A stretch of DNA of 64,000 bases from Diphasiastrum complanatum (taxonomy: Eukaryota > Streptophyta > Lycopodiopsida > Lycopodiales > Lycopodiaceae): NCBI GenBank assembly GCA_029204225.1, contig CM055097.1, positions 27,891,192 through 27,955,191 on the forward strand, in the 5' to 3' direction. The notes beneath the pieces are model-generated. The model was not told the DNA's origin, did no database searches, and saw only the letters and a program-made list of their open reading frames with translations. This document shows, one piece after another, positions 1 through 9,576 of this stretch (the first letter of the stretch is position 1; every line of letters begins with the position of its first letter). The translations under genes and the position numbers were made by a program.

Positions 1-243
1 CATGTCACTTATGTGGTCCACTTCTATTTCAAGTTGGATGGGGACAAGTTAGTTTGTCAAGAGTGTGGTAGACTCTCTATGTGAGCATTGTATTTGCATG
101 ATACTTTGTGGGTCAAACCTGGTGGTTTGTTGGTGTGCTTGAGTGTGACAGGGTAGCATAAATATGCATAACATCTTTTGGACACTCCATATGCTACTAC
201 AATTTATTTCTTTACTTCTATCACATTTGAGCTTAAGGGAGAG
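1..243 (+). mobile_element. 3' internal tail of retroelement K1 (non-coding)
   Basis: This stretch is clearly similar to 13390-13644, including the shared segment around 'gggtcaaacctggtggtttg'. In both places it ends in a purine tract (cttaagggagag) directly before an LTR. It holds no convincing reading frame, so it is taken as the non-coding 3' end of a long retroelement whose body lies left of the window. The pairing is read directly from the sequence; the element class is not known. Confidence 0.7.
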
Positions 244-695
244 TGTTAGAAATCAGTTTTGATTTGATTCATTTTATGTAAGCTCTAAATGTGATACTGT
301 AATTTGTGTACAGTTAATTAGCTTTACTGTGTTTGTTTGTTATCGGGATGTGACCCACTATTGTCATATCAGTCGTACACTGATCCCTTAGACGATTATT
401 TGGATTAGCCGAGTAACCACACACGTAGGAAAATTAGCATGTACAATATATTTTGCTTCTGTTATGCTATACTCAGGGGCATGTCTTGGGTTTGTCAGTA
501 TTTTAGCCCGTGTTGTGCCTTTTACTCAGACAAGTGCCTTTTTAGTGTGTTGACTCTTGTCGAGCGCATGCATGTTGGGGCTTTTGTCATATGAACAATT
601 TTCTCTTTGTAATCTAAAGCTTTTGTTGTGCCATCTTTGAGAGCTTGTGAGGAGTGTCTATGGTGATTGTTTGATGTGACAGGATTTTAACAACA
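244..695 (+). repeat. LTR of element K1
   Basis: The segment starts TGTTAGAAAT after a polypurine tract and ends ...CAACA. It aligns along its length with 13645-14094, for example at 'gagcgcatgcatgtt' and 'gagagcttgtgagga'. The two copies have nearly equal length (452 and 450 bp) but are clearly diverged, so they are old copies of one family. Only the 3' LTR of each element is visible; the 5' LTR of K1 is outside the window. Confidence 0.75.
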
Positions 696-1017
696 AGATC
701 ATTGAAGGGTATGGCGTCCACAAACAGCCATGATGCAGTAGGAATAGGTTTACTTAGTTTCCCTTGCATTTTCTAGGTTCCCTTGCATTTTCTAGGATTC
801 TTTGGTAGTTTTAGTCCTCCAAAAGAGGACAACATGGAGGTAGCTTGACAAACTATCGCTCCCTTGTGTGTAGAGTTTGCCTATAGACCATGCCTTCCCT
901 GTTGGATCGAGTCTCGGCCTCTCTATACCACAATGGAATTGATCCTTCCTTTTTCTTGCCCATTGCACTCTAGCAGAGATGGAATCTACAAGAGAGGTGA
1001 CAAAAATAAGGGTAACA
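696..1017 (+). repeat. Probable LTR end of Gypsy element I
   Basis: This segment lies between the end of the K1 LTR and a Gypsy-type primer binding site. It ends ...GGTAACA, 8 bp before the primer site, as expected for the U5 end of an LTR. The left limit is not defined: the LTR may be cut off by K1. A second LTR copy was not found in the window, so the assignment rests only on the primer site and the terminal CA. Confidence 0.45.
759..796 (+). repeat. 19-bp tandem duplication
   Basis: The sequence ttcccttgcattttctagg occurs twice back to back (759-777 and 778-796). It lies in the presumed Gypsy LTR upstream of the primer site at 1026. Confidence 0.9.
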
Positions 1018-1025
1018 TAAAATTT

Positions 1026-1043
1026 TGGCACCGTTGTCGGGGA
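1026..1043 (+). other. Decayed tRNA-Asp-type primer binding site
   Basis: The 18 bases resemble the site complementary to the 3' end of plant tRNA-Asp, which is used by many plant Ty3/Gypsy elements. Two positions differ, one G to A and one C to T. Both are transitions of the kind produced by deamination of methylated cytosine. Confidence 0.65.
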
Positions 1044-2640
1044 ATGGGCTGTTGAGTAGGAAAATTTGTCACTTTTGAAGATTATTTATTGTTTTGCTAT
1101 TGTTTTTTGCTTGTAATTCTCTTAGTAGGTGTAGTTTGTCTATGTGTGTCTTGCATTTTGTTTATACTTAGTCAAGGTCCAGTATTTTATCTGTTGCAAA
1201 GGGCGCACTTATTGCAAGCCTTTTTCTCTCGTAGGTGCACCTTTCTTCAACAGACAAGTGTTTAGCACTCTGTAGCGAGCATTGCTCGCCAGTAGCCAAA
1301 AAACACTCTCCCACCAAAACAATTTTAGATTTTGAAGAAATTTTTGATAGGTAGCTGATTGTTTTGTATTTAACTACTAAATTCTAGATTTTTGCAAACA
1401 CTCACTCCACACGTGTGAGGTGGAGAATTTTGAAAATCCCTTGTTTTGCTTTTTTTAGTTTCATCAGACAAACTAAACACTCGGTTGTCTTTTTTTTGTT
1501 GTTGAGTAAGGCTAGTTCCACTTCAAACACTCGCCTTACACAGGGCTGTGGTGTGCTTGACAACATTTGCCAACATGTCTGAAGGACAGCCCTTGTTAAG
1601 AGGTCTAAACAAACATTTTTATTGAGATCTGCAAATACTTGCTTCACACGTCACACGTGTGAAAGCGAGAATTTTGAAAACTTCATAAAAATATTTGCCT
1701 ACTTCTTAGTAAGTTCCTAACAAAGTTACTAGCTACTTGGAAACTCCACAAACAACCTCATGGACTAGCTTTTATACTAACCTTTGTACAAGTTTTGTTC
1801 AAACATCAGCAATTGTATTTTATTTATTTTACATATCTGACCAACTGTCTGATTAACTAGAATCCCACTTGATAATGGACAACCAACCACTTTCCACTTA
1901 TTGATTCAAATAAAATCTAGAAATTGAAGGGCTGGTTTTCTTTTCTTGAATTAAGACTGGTTTCACTTCAAACACTCGTACCACACATGTGATTGAACAA
2001 AAATATTTGCCAATAGGTTCCCGTGATAGCATTTGATTTGGGCTTTCTATAGAGGGTTCAATGAATATTTTTACTCGGGTTTGCAAATACTCGTCCCACA
2101 CGTGTGAAGGCGATCATTCGCATCTTTTTGTGAAAACATTTGCTGAAGATTTTATTAGCTCTAAAAGGATTAATTTGCCTACTAAGAACTCGGCAAGGAT
2201 TTCCAATGAGCTTTACCACCCTAGAACTAGTTTAAGGGCATTTGAAGGCTCTTCTGAGTAAGAAACATTTGCTAATTCCATTCTGAGCTTGGGAACAACA
2301 ATCAAGAAGTGAAAAGATCTTCCTGGGATAGATTTGTAGTTTTTGCTTTCCGTTCTACTTGTTTCGTCAAGTGATCAAGACTTAGGTTTACCCTAATTAG
2401 AAAGGTTCAATTTGTGACAATTGCGGGGACTTTCCGGTGACTGAACCCTTCTAATCTATGGCTAACTTGAGACCTTGATCTAGTACCTATTCTAATGTGA
2501 CTAAAAGAGACAAAACTAGACCATTGACCATGCGGGGTCTAGGTGGTGAACTACTTTTCTCTTTTTAGTTTCTTAGGATACGACATTGTTTTGTGATCAT
2601 CGTTACTTGTTTCCATGGGATAGTGAATGCGTTGTGTTGG
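1044..2640 (+). mobile_element. Untranslated leader of Gypsy element I with CACACGTGTG motifs
   Basis: About 1.6 kb follows the primer site without a recognisable gag. It contains five degenerate copies of a block built as 'caaacactc/caaatactcg' followed by a CACACGTGTG-like palindrome, near 1390-1437, 1519-1560, 1628-1682, 1965-2000 and 2078-2117. Some blocks are followed by 'gagaattttgaaaa'. Long structured leaders are known in some plant Gypsy lineages. From about 2120 onward nothing further is recognised. Confidence 0.5.
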
Positions 2641-3640
2641 ATTTCTATCTTCTCCATCCCTATCTTTCTTGTAATCTAAATCCATTCACTAATTCCTATA
2701 AATACCTATACATGTGCACACTCTACAGAATTACACTTGTTTTCTAAAAGTCTGCAGAAATACAAAGAAATGCGTGACAGAGTCTTGACAACACGAAAAT
2801 GTGCGACCACCTAAGCTATTCGGCATTCGCCACATCGAACATTTCGACGACCTTGACTTTTGACCACTTAGCCATTCTGCCACGTCGACTATCTGCCACC
2901 TCGAATATTTTCTATTCGCCACGACGACTATTCGACAATCTTGATTGTTTCGAGCTCATAACTATTTCGAGCTCATAGTTGTTCATCCATCACTCTCAAG
3001 TCAAGTCGATCAAAGCTGGCTCAACCATACCATCGTCACGACTGGGTAGGATCTCCAATAGATTCAAATATTGTCCAAAAGTGACTGACAATAGCATGTC
3101 GTGGATTAATCTAATTTGCAATGTACAGATTAAGCATTCTTTTAATTAGCTAGCCATTTGTACAAATATCCATAAACTTATCAGTTGTCAGGTTAGAACT
3201 TTGAATCATCGATCTACACGATCAATAATTGAACATCCAGAGCGCAATTGTTATGTTCTTTCTCTCTGTTACGAAAAGTATTGTCTTAGAAAGAACGTGA
3301 CTCTATCTGCATTCAGACTGTTATCGTTCATGACTAATTGATATTCGTTCATTAATTCGAGTCATGTATGTTCTAATTGAATGCTTATTCTATTCATGTT
3401 CAGATAGATTCAATCCTGCAGAGACTATTTGTGTGACTGATAGCATAAGTCAAATTCATTGTTCTAATCACCTAGACGCTTTATGCTTCCACACATAAAA
3501 AAAATCCAAATCTATAACTCAATGAATTTGTGCATCCCTGTGGAATCAAGTCTTTTGATCTAGTGACTTTGAAGTTGTGATCAAGTAAGATAAAATTCGA
3601 TTCGTTCGAATCTGATCTGAATACGATATATGTAGTTGCA
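2640..3640 (+). other. Unassigned 1 kb upstream of Copia J, LTR-like in part
   Basis: A plausible core promoter, CCTATAAATACC, lies at 2694-2705. It is followed at about 2830-2990 by a run of degenerate TCGAC/TTCGA motifs like those inside the LTRs of Copia C and the 3' LTR of Copia E. This suggests a degraded Copia LTR and leader, but I could not align it to the 3' LTR at 6138. No coding sequence is seen. Confidence 0.35.
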
Positions 3641-4500
3641 TGCACTGAGGATTTCACTCATTTCTTATTGATACGACGTGCGTTGTTTCGAATCCCAATT
3701 GATGACTATAGCCAGATGACAAAAATCTACTACCTAAAGAAAAAATCTGAAGTGTTTGACTCTTTCAAGAAGTTTGTGGCATTTGTAGAGAGACACACCT
3801 CAAAGAAGATTCAGATCATCAGATCTGATAATGGAGGTGAGTACAAGAGCACATAATTTTCTAAATTCTACCAAGAATAGAGGATAGAGCATTAATTCAC
3901 TCCTGCGTACACACTCGAATATAATGGTGTTGCGGAAAGAAGAAACAGGACGCTAGTCGAAGAAGCCAAATGCATGATGGCACAGGCTAGATTTGCAAGC
4001 CAATTTTGGGCTGAGGCAATAGCTGCAGCAGTAGATCAACAACAGCAGCTTTGAAAAACAAGACACCATACGATATGTGGACAGGTTGTAAGTCTGATCT
4101 GTCATACGTGCATGTATTCGGATGGCAACATACAAGCACATTTCAAAAAAAAACACAAGCTCAATGAAAAATTAGAGCAAACAATCATGGTCGAATACTC
4201 GAATGGATCACAAGTGTACAGACTCTACAATCCAACCACGAAAAAGGTCGTTTCGAGTAGAGATGTGAAGTTCGATGAGTTCACATTCCCTGGGCTGGAG
4301 GATAAAAAGGCCATGAGATCTTCACACTGCTGCCAATCCAAGAGGGAGATCGAGGACAAGCGTCAAATCAGAATATTGAGTCCAAGACTCCAAAGTAGAA
4401 GTAGAAGATCAACCCAACGAAGAAGAAACATTCAAACAGCGACGAAACGAACTCAAAAGGTCGACAAGACAAATAAGACCTCCAGATCGATACACTGACA
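3640..4500 (+). pseudogene. Copia J integrase fragment
   Basis: Across several frames this encodes the middle and end of a Copia integrase. 'DDYSQMTKIYYLKKKSEVF' and 'IIRSDNGGEYKS' (second catalytic Asp) lie at 3698-3852. 'NGVAERRNRTLVEEAKCMM' (third acidic position) follows near 3925-3980, then 'KTPYDMWTG' and a C-terminal region with 'KKVVSSRDVKFDEF' near 4240. The HHCC zinc region and first catalytic Asp are missing at the left. In-frame stops occur near 3857 and 3880, with a frameshift before 4112. It is a non-functional relic. Confidence 0.85.
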
Positions 4501-4559
4501 ATCTTCATTTGAGTGAAGACACAGAATTCGAGTACTGCAGCTTCACTGAAGAGCCAACT

Positions 4560-5340
4560 ACATACCTAGAAGTTGTCTAGAGTCCAGAGGGAGAATTCTG
4601 GAAGCAGGCAATGTCAGAGGAGATCGAAACAATGAGGCGAAACGAGGCATGGACACTAGAGCCACTGCCAGAAAATAAAAAGATCATCGATTGCAAATGG
4701 GTGTACAAAAAGAAAATCAAATCAGATGGCACAGTTGGACGCTACAAAGCAAGACTTGTCGCAAAGGGCTACACACAAAGGTACGGAGTCGATTATTTCG
4801 ACACGTATTCACCAATGGTCAAGATGACAAGCATTTGACTACTCCTTGCATATGCTACACAATACAATCTGCAAATTCACCAAATTGACGTAAAAATAGC
4901 CTTTCTCCACGGAGATCTAGAGGAAGAAATCTTCATGAAGCAGCCTGAAAAATTTGAAGACCCCGACAATCGACAATATGTCTGTCAGTTGCAGAGATGC
5001 ATTTATGGTCTGAAGCAGGCATCACAAGCTTGGTACAAGAAGCTCGACAATCTTCTGAAGTCTCTAGACTTCAATCCTACACAACCAGACTATAATGTCT
5101 ATATAAAGAGAGTAGGAAAAAATTTTGTAATTTTGACTATTTTCGTGGATGATTCTCTTATGATAGAAAACTCCTTGATGCTAATCAAGGACACGAAGAG
5201 TCTGATTTCTGAAAATTATGAAATCACAGATCTGGGAGAAGCAATAAAATGCCTTGGGCTGGAGATTAGAAGAGATCAAATAAAAGGAGAAATGCATCTG
5301 AGTCAGTCAGAGAACGCTAGAAAAGTGTTGAAGTAGTATT
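4560..5340 (+). pseudogene. Copia J reverse transcriptase (decayed)
   Basis: This is a Copia-type reverse transcriptase (RVT_2). '[18 protein letters not shown]' is followed by '[20 protein letters not shown]' and '[20 protein letters not shown]' (to 4838). One TGA interrupts the frame, then 'QIDVKIAFLHGDLEEEIFMK' and 'LQRCIYGLKQASQAWYKKLD' follow. The catalytic motif is FVDD at 5142-5153, an accepted variant of YVDD. The sequence ends in 'MHLSQSENARKVLK'. With the single TGA apart, the domain is nearly complete, so J is less decayed here than in its integrase. Confidence 0.9.
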
Positions 5341-5419
5341 AAATGATGGACTGCAAAGAAAAAGCCACACCAATAATAGCTGGAACCAAATTGACGAAGC
5401 AGGATTGTCCAAAAACAGA

Positions 5420-6130
5420 GGAGTAAAGATAGAAGATGGAAGGTATACCCTACCAAAACCTAATCAGTAGTTTGATATACCTTACAATTTGTACCAAACC
5501 CGATTTGGCTTTCTTTGTCTATGTTTTAAGCCAATTCTCTTCCATTCTTGGCATGGCGCATTGGCAAATGGCAAAACAAATCCTGCAATATCTGAAGGGT
5601 ACGCAAATATGGGATTAATCTACAAAGCAGACAATGAAAGAAAAGGATTTGAGCTGCACCACTACAGTGATGAAAGCTGGGCGAGCTGCAAAGATGACAG
5701 CAAGTCCATGACAGGAGGATGTTCGATGGCATGCGGAACATCAATCAGCTGGATATGCAAAAAGCAAACATTGGTAGCTCAACCCTCATGCGAAGCTGAA
5801 TATGTCACAGCTTCAAAGATGGCGAATGAGGTAGTTTGGTTGCAGATGATTTTGGAAGCAATTGGCATACTATAAGGAGAACCATGCGCAATGATGATGG
5901 ATTCTAGTGCCAAATATTTGTCCCAGGATCCTATCTTCCATTCAAAGACAAAACATATACCTCTGAAGTACCATCACATTTGAGACTTGATCTCGAAAGG
6001 AGAGCCCAGGGTCTAGTACATAAAATCTGAAGACATGATTGCAAATCTGCTCACTAAACCGCTCGACAAACCACTCTTCACAAAGCAAAGAAAGGCAATT
6101 GGATTAAACATACAAAATTGCAAGGTTCAA
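5420..6130 (+). pseudogene. Copia J RT connection and RNase H
   Basis: The RT C-terminus is visible as 'PYQNLISSLIYLTICTKPDL' and 'HWQMAKQILQYLKGT'. A frameshift near 5615 leads into RNase H with 'HYSDESWASCKDD', 'SMTGGCSMACGTSISWICKK' and 'QPSCEAEYVTASKMANEVVW'. Further stops follow, then 'FHSKTKHIPLKYHHI' and 'ANLLTKPLDKPLFTKQR', the usual Copia C-terminal end. Stop codons at 5875, 5983 and 6016 break the frame. The end of the protein lies just before the polypurine tract. Confidence 0.88.
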
Positions 6131-6137
6131 GAGGGAG
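6131..6137 (+). other. Polypurine tract of Copia J
   Basis: GAGGGAG lies directly before the TGTCAGAAAT start of the LTR and after the end of the RNase H reading frame, as required for plus-strand priming. Confidence 0.75.
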
Positions 6138-6700
6138 TGTCAGAAATTGTGAACTCCTGCAACTTTGTCACGAAACAAAACGAAGTGACATGAAGAAAAA
6201 CAATTTGCACTGCCACCTAGCAGCTCAACGAGCATGGCATATTAAACTCCATGCTCAACTGAAAGAGTTAGCCATAACTAAGAATAATTGACTAGTTAAT
6301 TAGCGCTTGTCTTGTAATTCTCTGTTTAGCTGTCTTGTAAACTCCACATAGTGGAGACATATACACAATTTTGGATCAACACGAAATAGAGCATAAAAAT
6401 ATCAGAATAGAGAGATGAAAATAGTTGTGCATGAAAGTCTGCCAACGAACAGAACACAACATTTGAGCTGAGTGTCAGGCTGCCAATGAGCGAGACACTA
6501 ATCATCTCACTCCAAACTCAAAACTCATAATACAATTGCTCTCTTCTCCATCTCTTTGTTTTTTGTTGTCTTGATTGCTAGAATGATTTATGTTTTGTGA
6601 TCTATAGTCGCATGCCTAGAATCTTGAAAGCTTCCTCAAAAGAAAAATAAACGAAAGAATCAGTTCGTGACAACGATCAGTTCGCAAAAGATTCGCTACA
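6138..6700 (+). repeat. 3' LTR of Copia J (right limit approximate)
   Basis: It starts TGTCAGAAAT after the polypurine tract. The right end is not fixed because no second copy was found. A Copia gag in the same orientation begins at 6749, so this LTR may be shared by two elements in tandem or may abut a different element. Confidence 0.6.
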
Positions 6701-6748
6701 ACTATCTACATACACTGATTCTAAAATACCAGAACACAGTCTGCTCTA

Positions 6749-7373
6749 ATGGTAGACAAACTCGATGGTTCAAATTACCACTTGTAGAAATTCAAGATGA
6801 GAGTACTCATGGCCAAAGAACTTTGAAAAATAGTCGATGGAACTGAACTAATTCCCAATGTCAATGAGCAAGCCATTTCCAAGTGGAAGCTCAAGGATGG
6901 CAAGGCTTTCGTCTTGATCACCCTTAACGTCTCCGACACATAGCTTGGCCATATCAAACAAGCCCAATCTTTGAAAGAAGCTTGGGATATATTGAATACA
7001 CTATACGAAGTGAGAGATGTCACTTTGAAACTACAATTGAGGAGAAAATTCTTCTCTTTTAGAATGTCAGAAGGTGATTTTGTTCATAATCACATTAATC
7101 AGTTTAAGACTCTGTTGGAACAAATGGTGGCAATAGGTTCAGTGATTGAAGACTTTGACGTTGTAATGACCTTGTTGTCAAGTTTGTCATCCTCATACGA
7201 AAATTGGGTGATGATGATTACCACACCTCAGATATAACATTATCCAAATTCATAATTATGTTTCTGAAGGAGGAGACAAGAAGGAATGAATCATCCTCGT
7301 CTTCCATCAATGACTCACAAGCATTATTCTTGAAGAAGAACACAAAGAAACAACAAAAGAAGAAAGCTATTTG
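6749..7373 (+). pseudogene. Copia L gag (UBN2-type), broken
   Basis: This encodes the start and middle of a Copia Gag. 'MVDKLDGSNYHL' is followed by a TAG, then 'KFKMRVLMAKEL' and a TGA, then 'KDGKAFVLITLNVSDT'. A long open piece runs to 7237 with 'YEVRDVTLKLQLRRKFFSFR', 'HINQFKTLLEQMVAIGSV' and 'MTLLSSLSSSYENWVMMI'. After a frameshift near 7237 the tail reads 'LSKFIIMFLKEETRRNESS' and ends at 7373. Two of the stops replace Trp codons. The protein is closely similar to Gag of Copia E at 49807-50316, including the same stop after 'YHL'. Confidence 0.85.
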
Positions 7374-7956
7374 ACAATTAGAAGCAGTCACAAAAGACCC
7401 AGAATCAGCAGCCTGCTCAGAGCAAGAAGAAAACTTCAAATGTTGCAAGCAGATCCAAAGGGCAAGAGAAAACGATTGCCAAAGAACCAACCGAGGGTTG
7501 ATGATTTGAATTTACAAGATGTAGATGTTTTGGCTTTTAGTTTTGAGTTAACAATGACCAATCATCTACGAAAGTCAACTATAGCCATACTGAATGAACG
7601 ACTTGGATTAATGAGACAACCATCATCGTCAACTCGTCAACAACATAGAAAAGTTGACTTATAGGATTTTTAATCAACATTGGATGCGGATTCTAAGGAC
7701 AATAAGCTAGTCGACTTCGATGAAAAAGAAATGTCTTCCACCTCATCGGCTGAAAATGAGAATGGTCAAAATATGTCAAGTCTATAGGTGACAGGTGCTG
7801 GTACGACAAGATATCACAATTTGCACAGGCCATGGTCATATATTTGATGCTTTATCATTTGTGCTAGTTTGCATGAGTGTGTGTGGGCTTGCATGTTACC
7901 TTGTTACGGGAGTCTAGATCTGAGTCGGAGTTTTATGTGTTGGTGCATTTGCTACA
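7374..7956 (+). other. Low-complexity remnant after gag L, then K2 internal sequence
   Basis: The frame at 7371-7664 is rich in Lys, Arg, Ser and Gln, and a Ser/Asp/Glu-rich frame follows to about 7785. No zinc knuckle or protease motif is visible. From roughly 7790 the sequence appears to belong to the element that Copia A inserted into, which resumes at 13157. The boundary between the two is uncertain. Confidence 0.35.
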
Positions 7957-8587
7957 TGTGAAGGATTTCAGATCATTCAAGATCCAATCCATGTCCCAAA
8001 TCTTTGGTTACAATAAGGAGCAAACCAGCAATCCTGCCAATGTAGAAAAATCAACATCTACATACAAAATGAGATGCAAACTCTAAGAGATATTGATCAA
8101 ACATAAACCAAAACATAAAATATGTTTGTTGTCCGTACAATTATAGTACCCTACTGTATTTCACACGTGTGAAACCGAAAATAGCAATAAATGATCATTC
8201 TACACACAAGATTGCAAGATAACACCAAGATAGTGCACCAATGAGTAGTAGAACCCAAAGAGAACCATGTATAATGATGAAATGAGAGAGAGAAGAGAGA
8301 AGATGTGTCTCTCCATGAGTTACATCCTTTTATAGAGTTTCCAAAACCTATTTTCCCTCCAAAATGTAAACCCTACTATTTTTGGGTCTAGATTCAATGT
8401 ACCCAAAGTTCAAATTTGAATCTCTCTCAAACTCGACTACCAACTTTCCCACACTTTTCAAAAGTGTTTATTGAATGTATTTTAAACTAATATAACTTCA
8501 AAAAGTTTATCTCTAAGTCTAAAATGAGTTTTGGCCTCTTATTGAGAATTTACCAAAATGTGACTAAACTAGTTGAAATCTCTCACA
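7957..8587 (-). repeat. 3' LTR of Copia A
   Basis: On the minus strand the LTR begins TGTGAGAGATTTC and ends GATCTGAAATCCTTCACA. It matches 12503-13156 with few differences, the most obvious being a missing block of about 15 bp near 8350 relative to the other copy. A TATA box (CTATAAAAGGA on the minus strand) lies at 8325-8335. A perfect 16-nt palindrome around CACGTG lies at 8159-8174, downstream of the TATA box. The flank 7952-7956 (ctaca) resembles the right flank 13157-13161 (ctacc), a probable 5-bp target duplication. Confidence 0.92.
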
Positions 8588-8600
8588 CTCCCTCTTCAAC
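8588..8600 (-). other. Polypurine tract of Copia A
   Basis: On the minus strand GTTGAAGAGGGAG directly precedes the 3' LTR. The same tract adjoins the LTR of Copia B at 19991-20003. Confidence 0.85.
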
Positions 8601-8847
8601 TAGTTTTGGCATAGTTTTGACAATAGAACTTTGATCCAACTTTAGAATGATCTCCATCCTAAGTATAGATCTTCTTTCTAAGGTTCTAAAATATCTTTAA
8701 TTGATATAGAGAATAGTGTCCAAATTGGATGCTTCACTATTTCTTACATCAATTTTGCACATCAAGATATAACTAGAACATGAAGAACCAAATAGAATGT
8801 GAATGAAATGATTCCTCCATGTTTCAAACTTTGTACTCTCTGGAAAA

Positions 8848-9576
8848 TTACAGCAACCAAACAATAAATGTGAGTGATGACCATTTGCTTGCTTGTATAC
8901 TCCAACTTTGTCCTTTCTTGATATATCTCCACCATAAAACTCCATCTCCATCTCCATCTTGCCACAAGATATCATCAAACCTTGATGACTTGGCCATGAA
9001 TGAGTGACATAATGAACCTCCATTAGCTTCATTTCCATCAGCAAAACCAGCCAAGAATGCTAGTACAACTCCAACAATAAGATATTGCAAGACAATGTAG
9101 CTAGTTTGTCCATATCTTGACAATTTGCACACATTCACATGAAATAGCTCAAACATGAGATAGAACAAGTAAAGTAAACTTGAACAGCACTTCCTTGCTG
9201 CTCCTTTGACCTTACGTGAGTCTTCAATAAGCTGAAAAAATAGATCCATAACATCTTTGCCAATTACCTCTCCTTTGATGCTCTTGACTAGCTCCAAATT
9301 GTCACCTTTCCTTTTGTGTTGTTGAAGCCCTTTGAGACCAACCTCTTGATCTTCCTCTTGATCATCAAAGTCATTGAACAAACTTTGTTTTCCAAATCCA
9401 TTACTTGCTTTTCCAGTATGAAAACCATGAGAACTAATATCCACTTGCATAGCATCATCTACACAAGAAAATTCTCCAAAACATGTGAGTAAAGCAAAAT
9501 GAGTCGCTTCCACTTGCTTACCTTTCTCTTGATCATCAAATATATCAAATATATAAATATCTTTAGACCTGAACCT
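8848..9576 (-). CDS. Downstream part of the Copia A long frame, function unknown
   Basis: This continues in the same frame as the 626-residue ORF above it; only one TAG at 9577-9579 separates them. I recognise no catalytic motif. Visible features are an acidic stretch ('NDFDDQEEDQEVG'), a hydrophobic helix suited to a membrane span ('YIVLQYLIVGVVLAFLAGFA') and a Trp-rich C-terminus. The segment 'ELFHVNVCKLSRYGQ' onward is also present in Copia B, so it is inherited element sequence and not a private insertion. It lies where the RNase H end of a Copia polyprotein would be. Function cannot be assigned. Confidence 0.5.
   Translation of the reverse strand, partial: RFRSKDIYIFDIFDDQEKGKQVEATHFALLTCFGEFSCVDDAMQVDISSHGFHTGKASNGFGKQSLFNDFDDQEEDQEVGLKGLQQHKRKGDNLELVKSIKGEVIGKDVMDLFFQLIEDSRKVKGAARKCCSSLLYLFYLMFELFHVNVCKLSRYGQTSYIVLQYLIVGVVLAFLAGFADGNEANGGSLCHSFMAKSSRFDDILWQDGDGDGVLWWRYIKKGQSWSIQASKWSSLTFIVWLL

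Noticed and set aside
8697-9044. Alternative frames overlapping the 3' part of Copia A
   Set aside because: They are shadows of the long minus-strand frame at 8848-9576.
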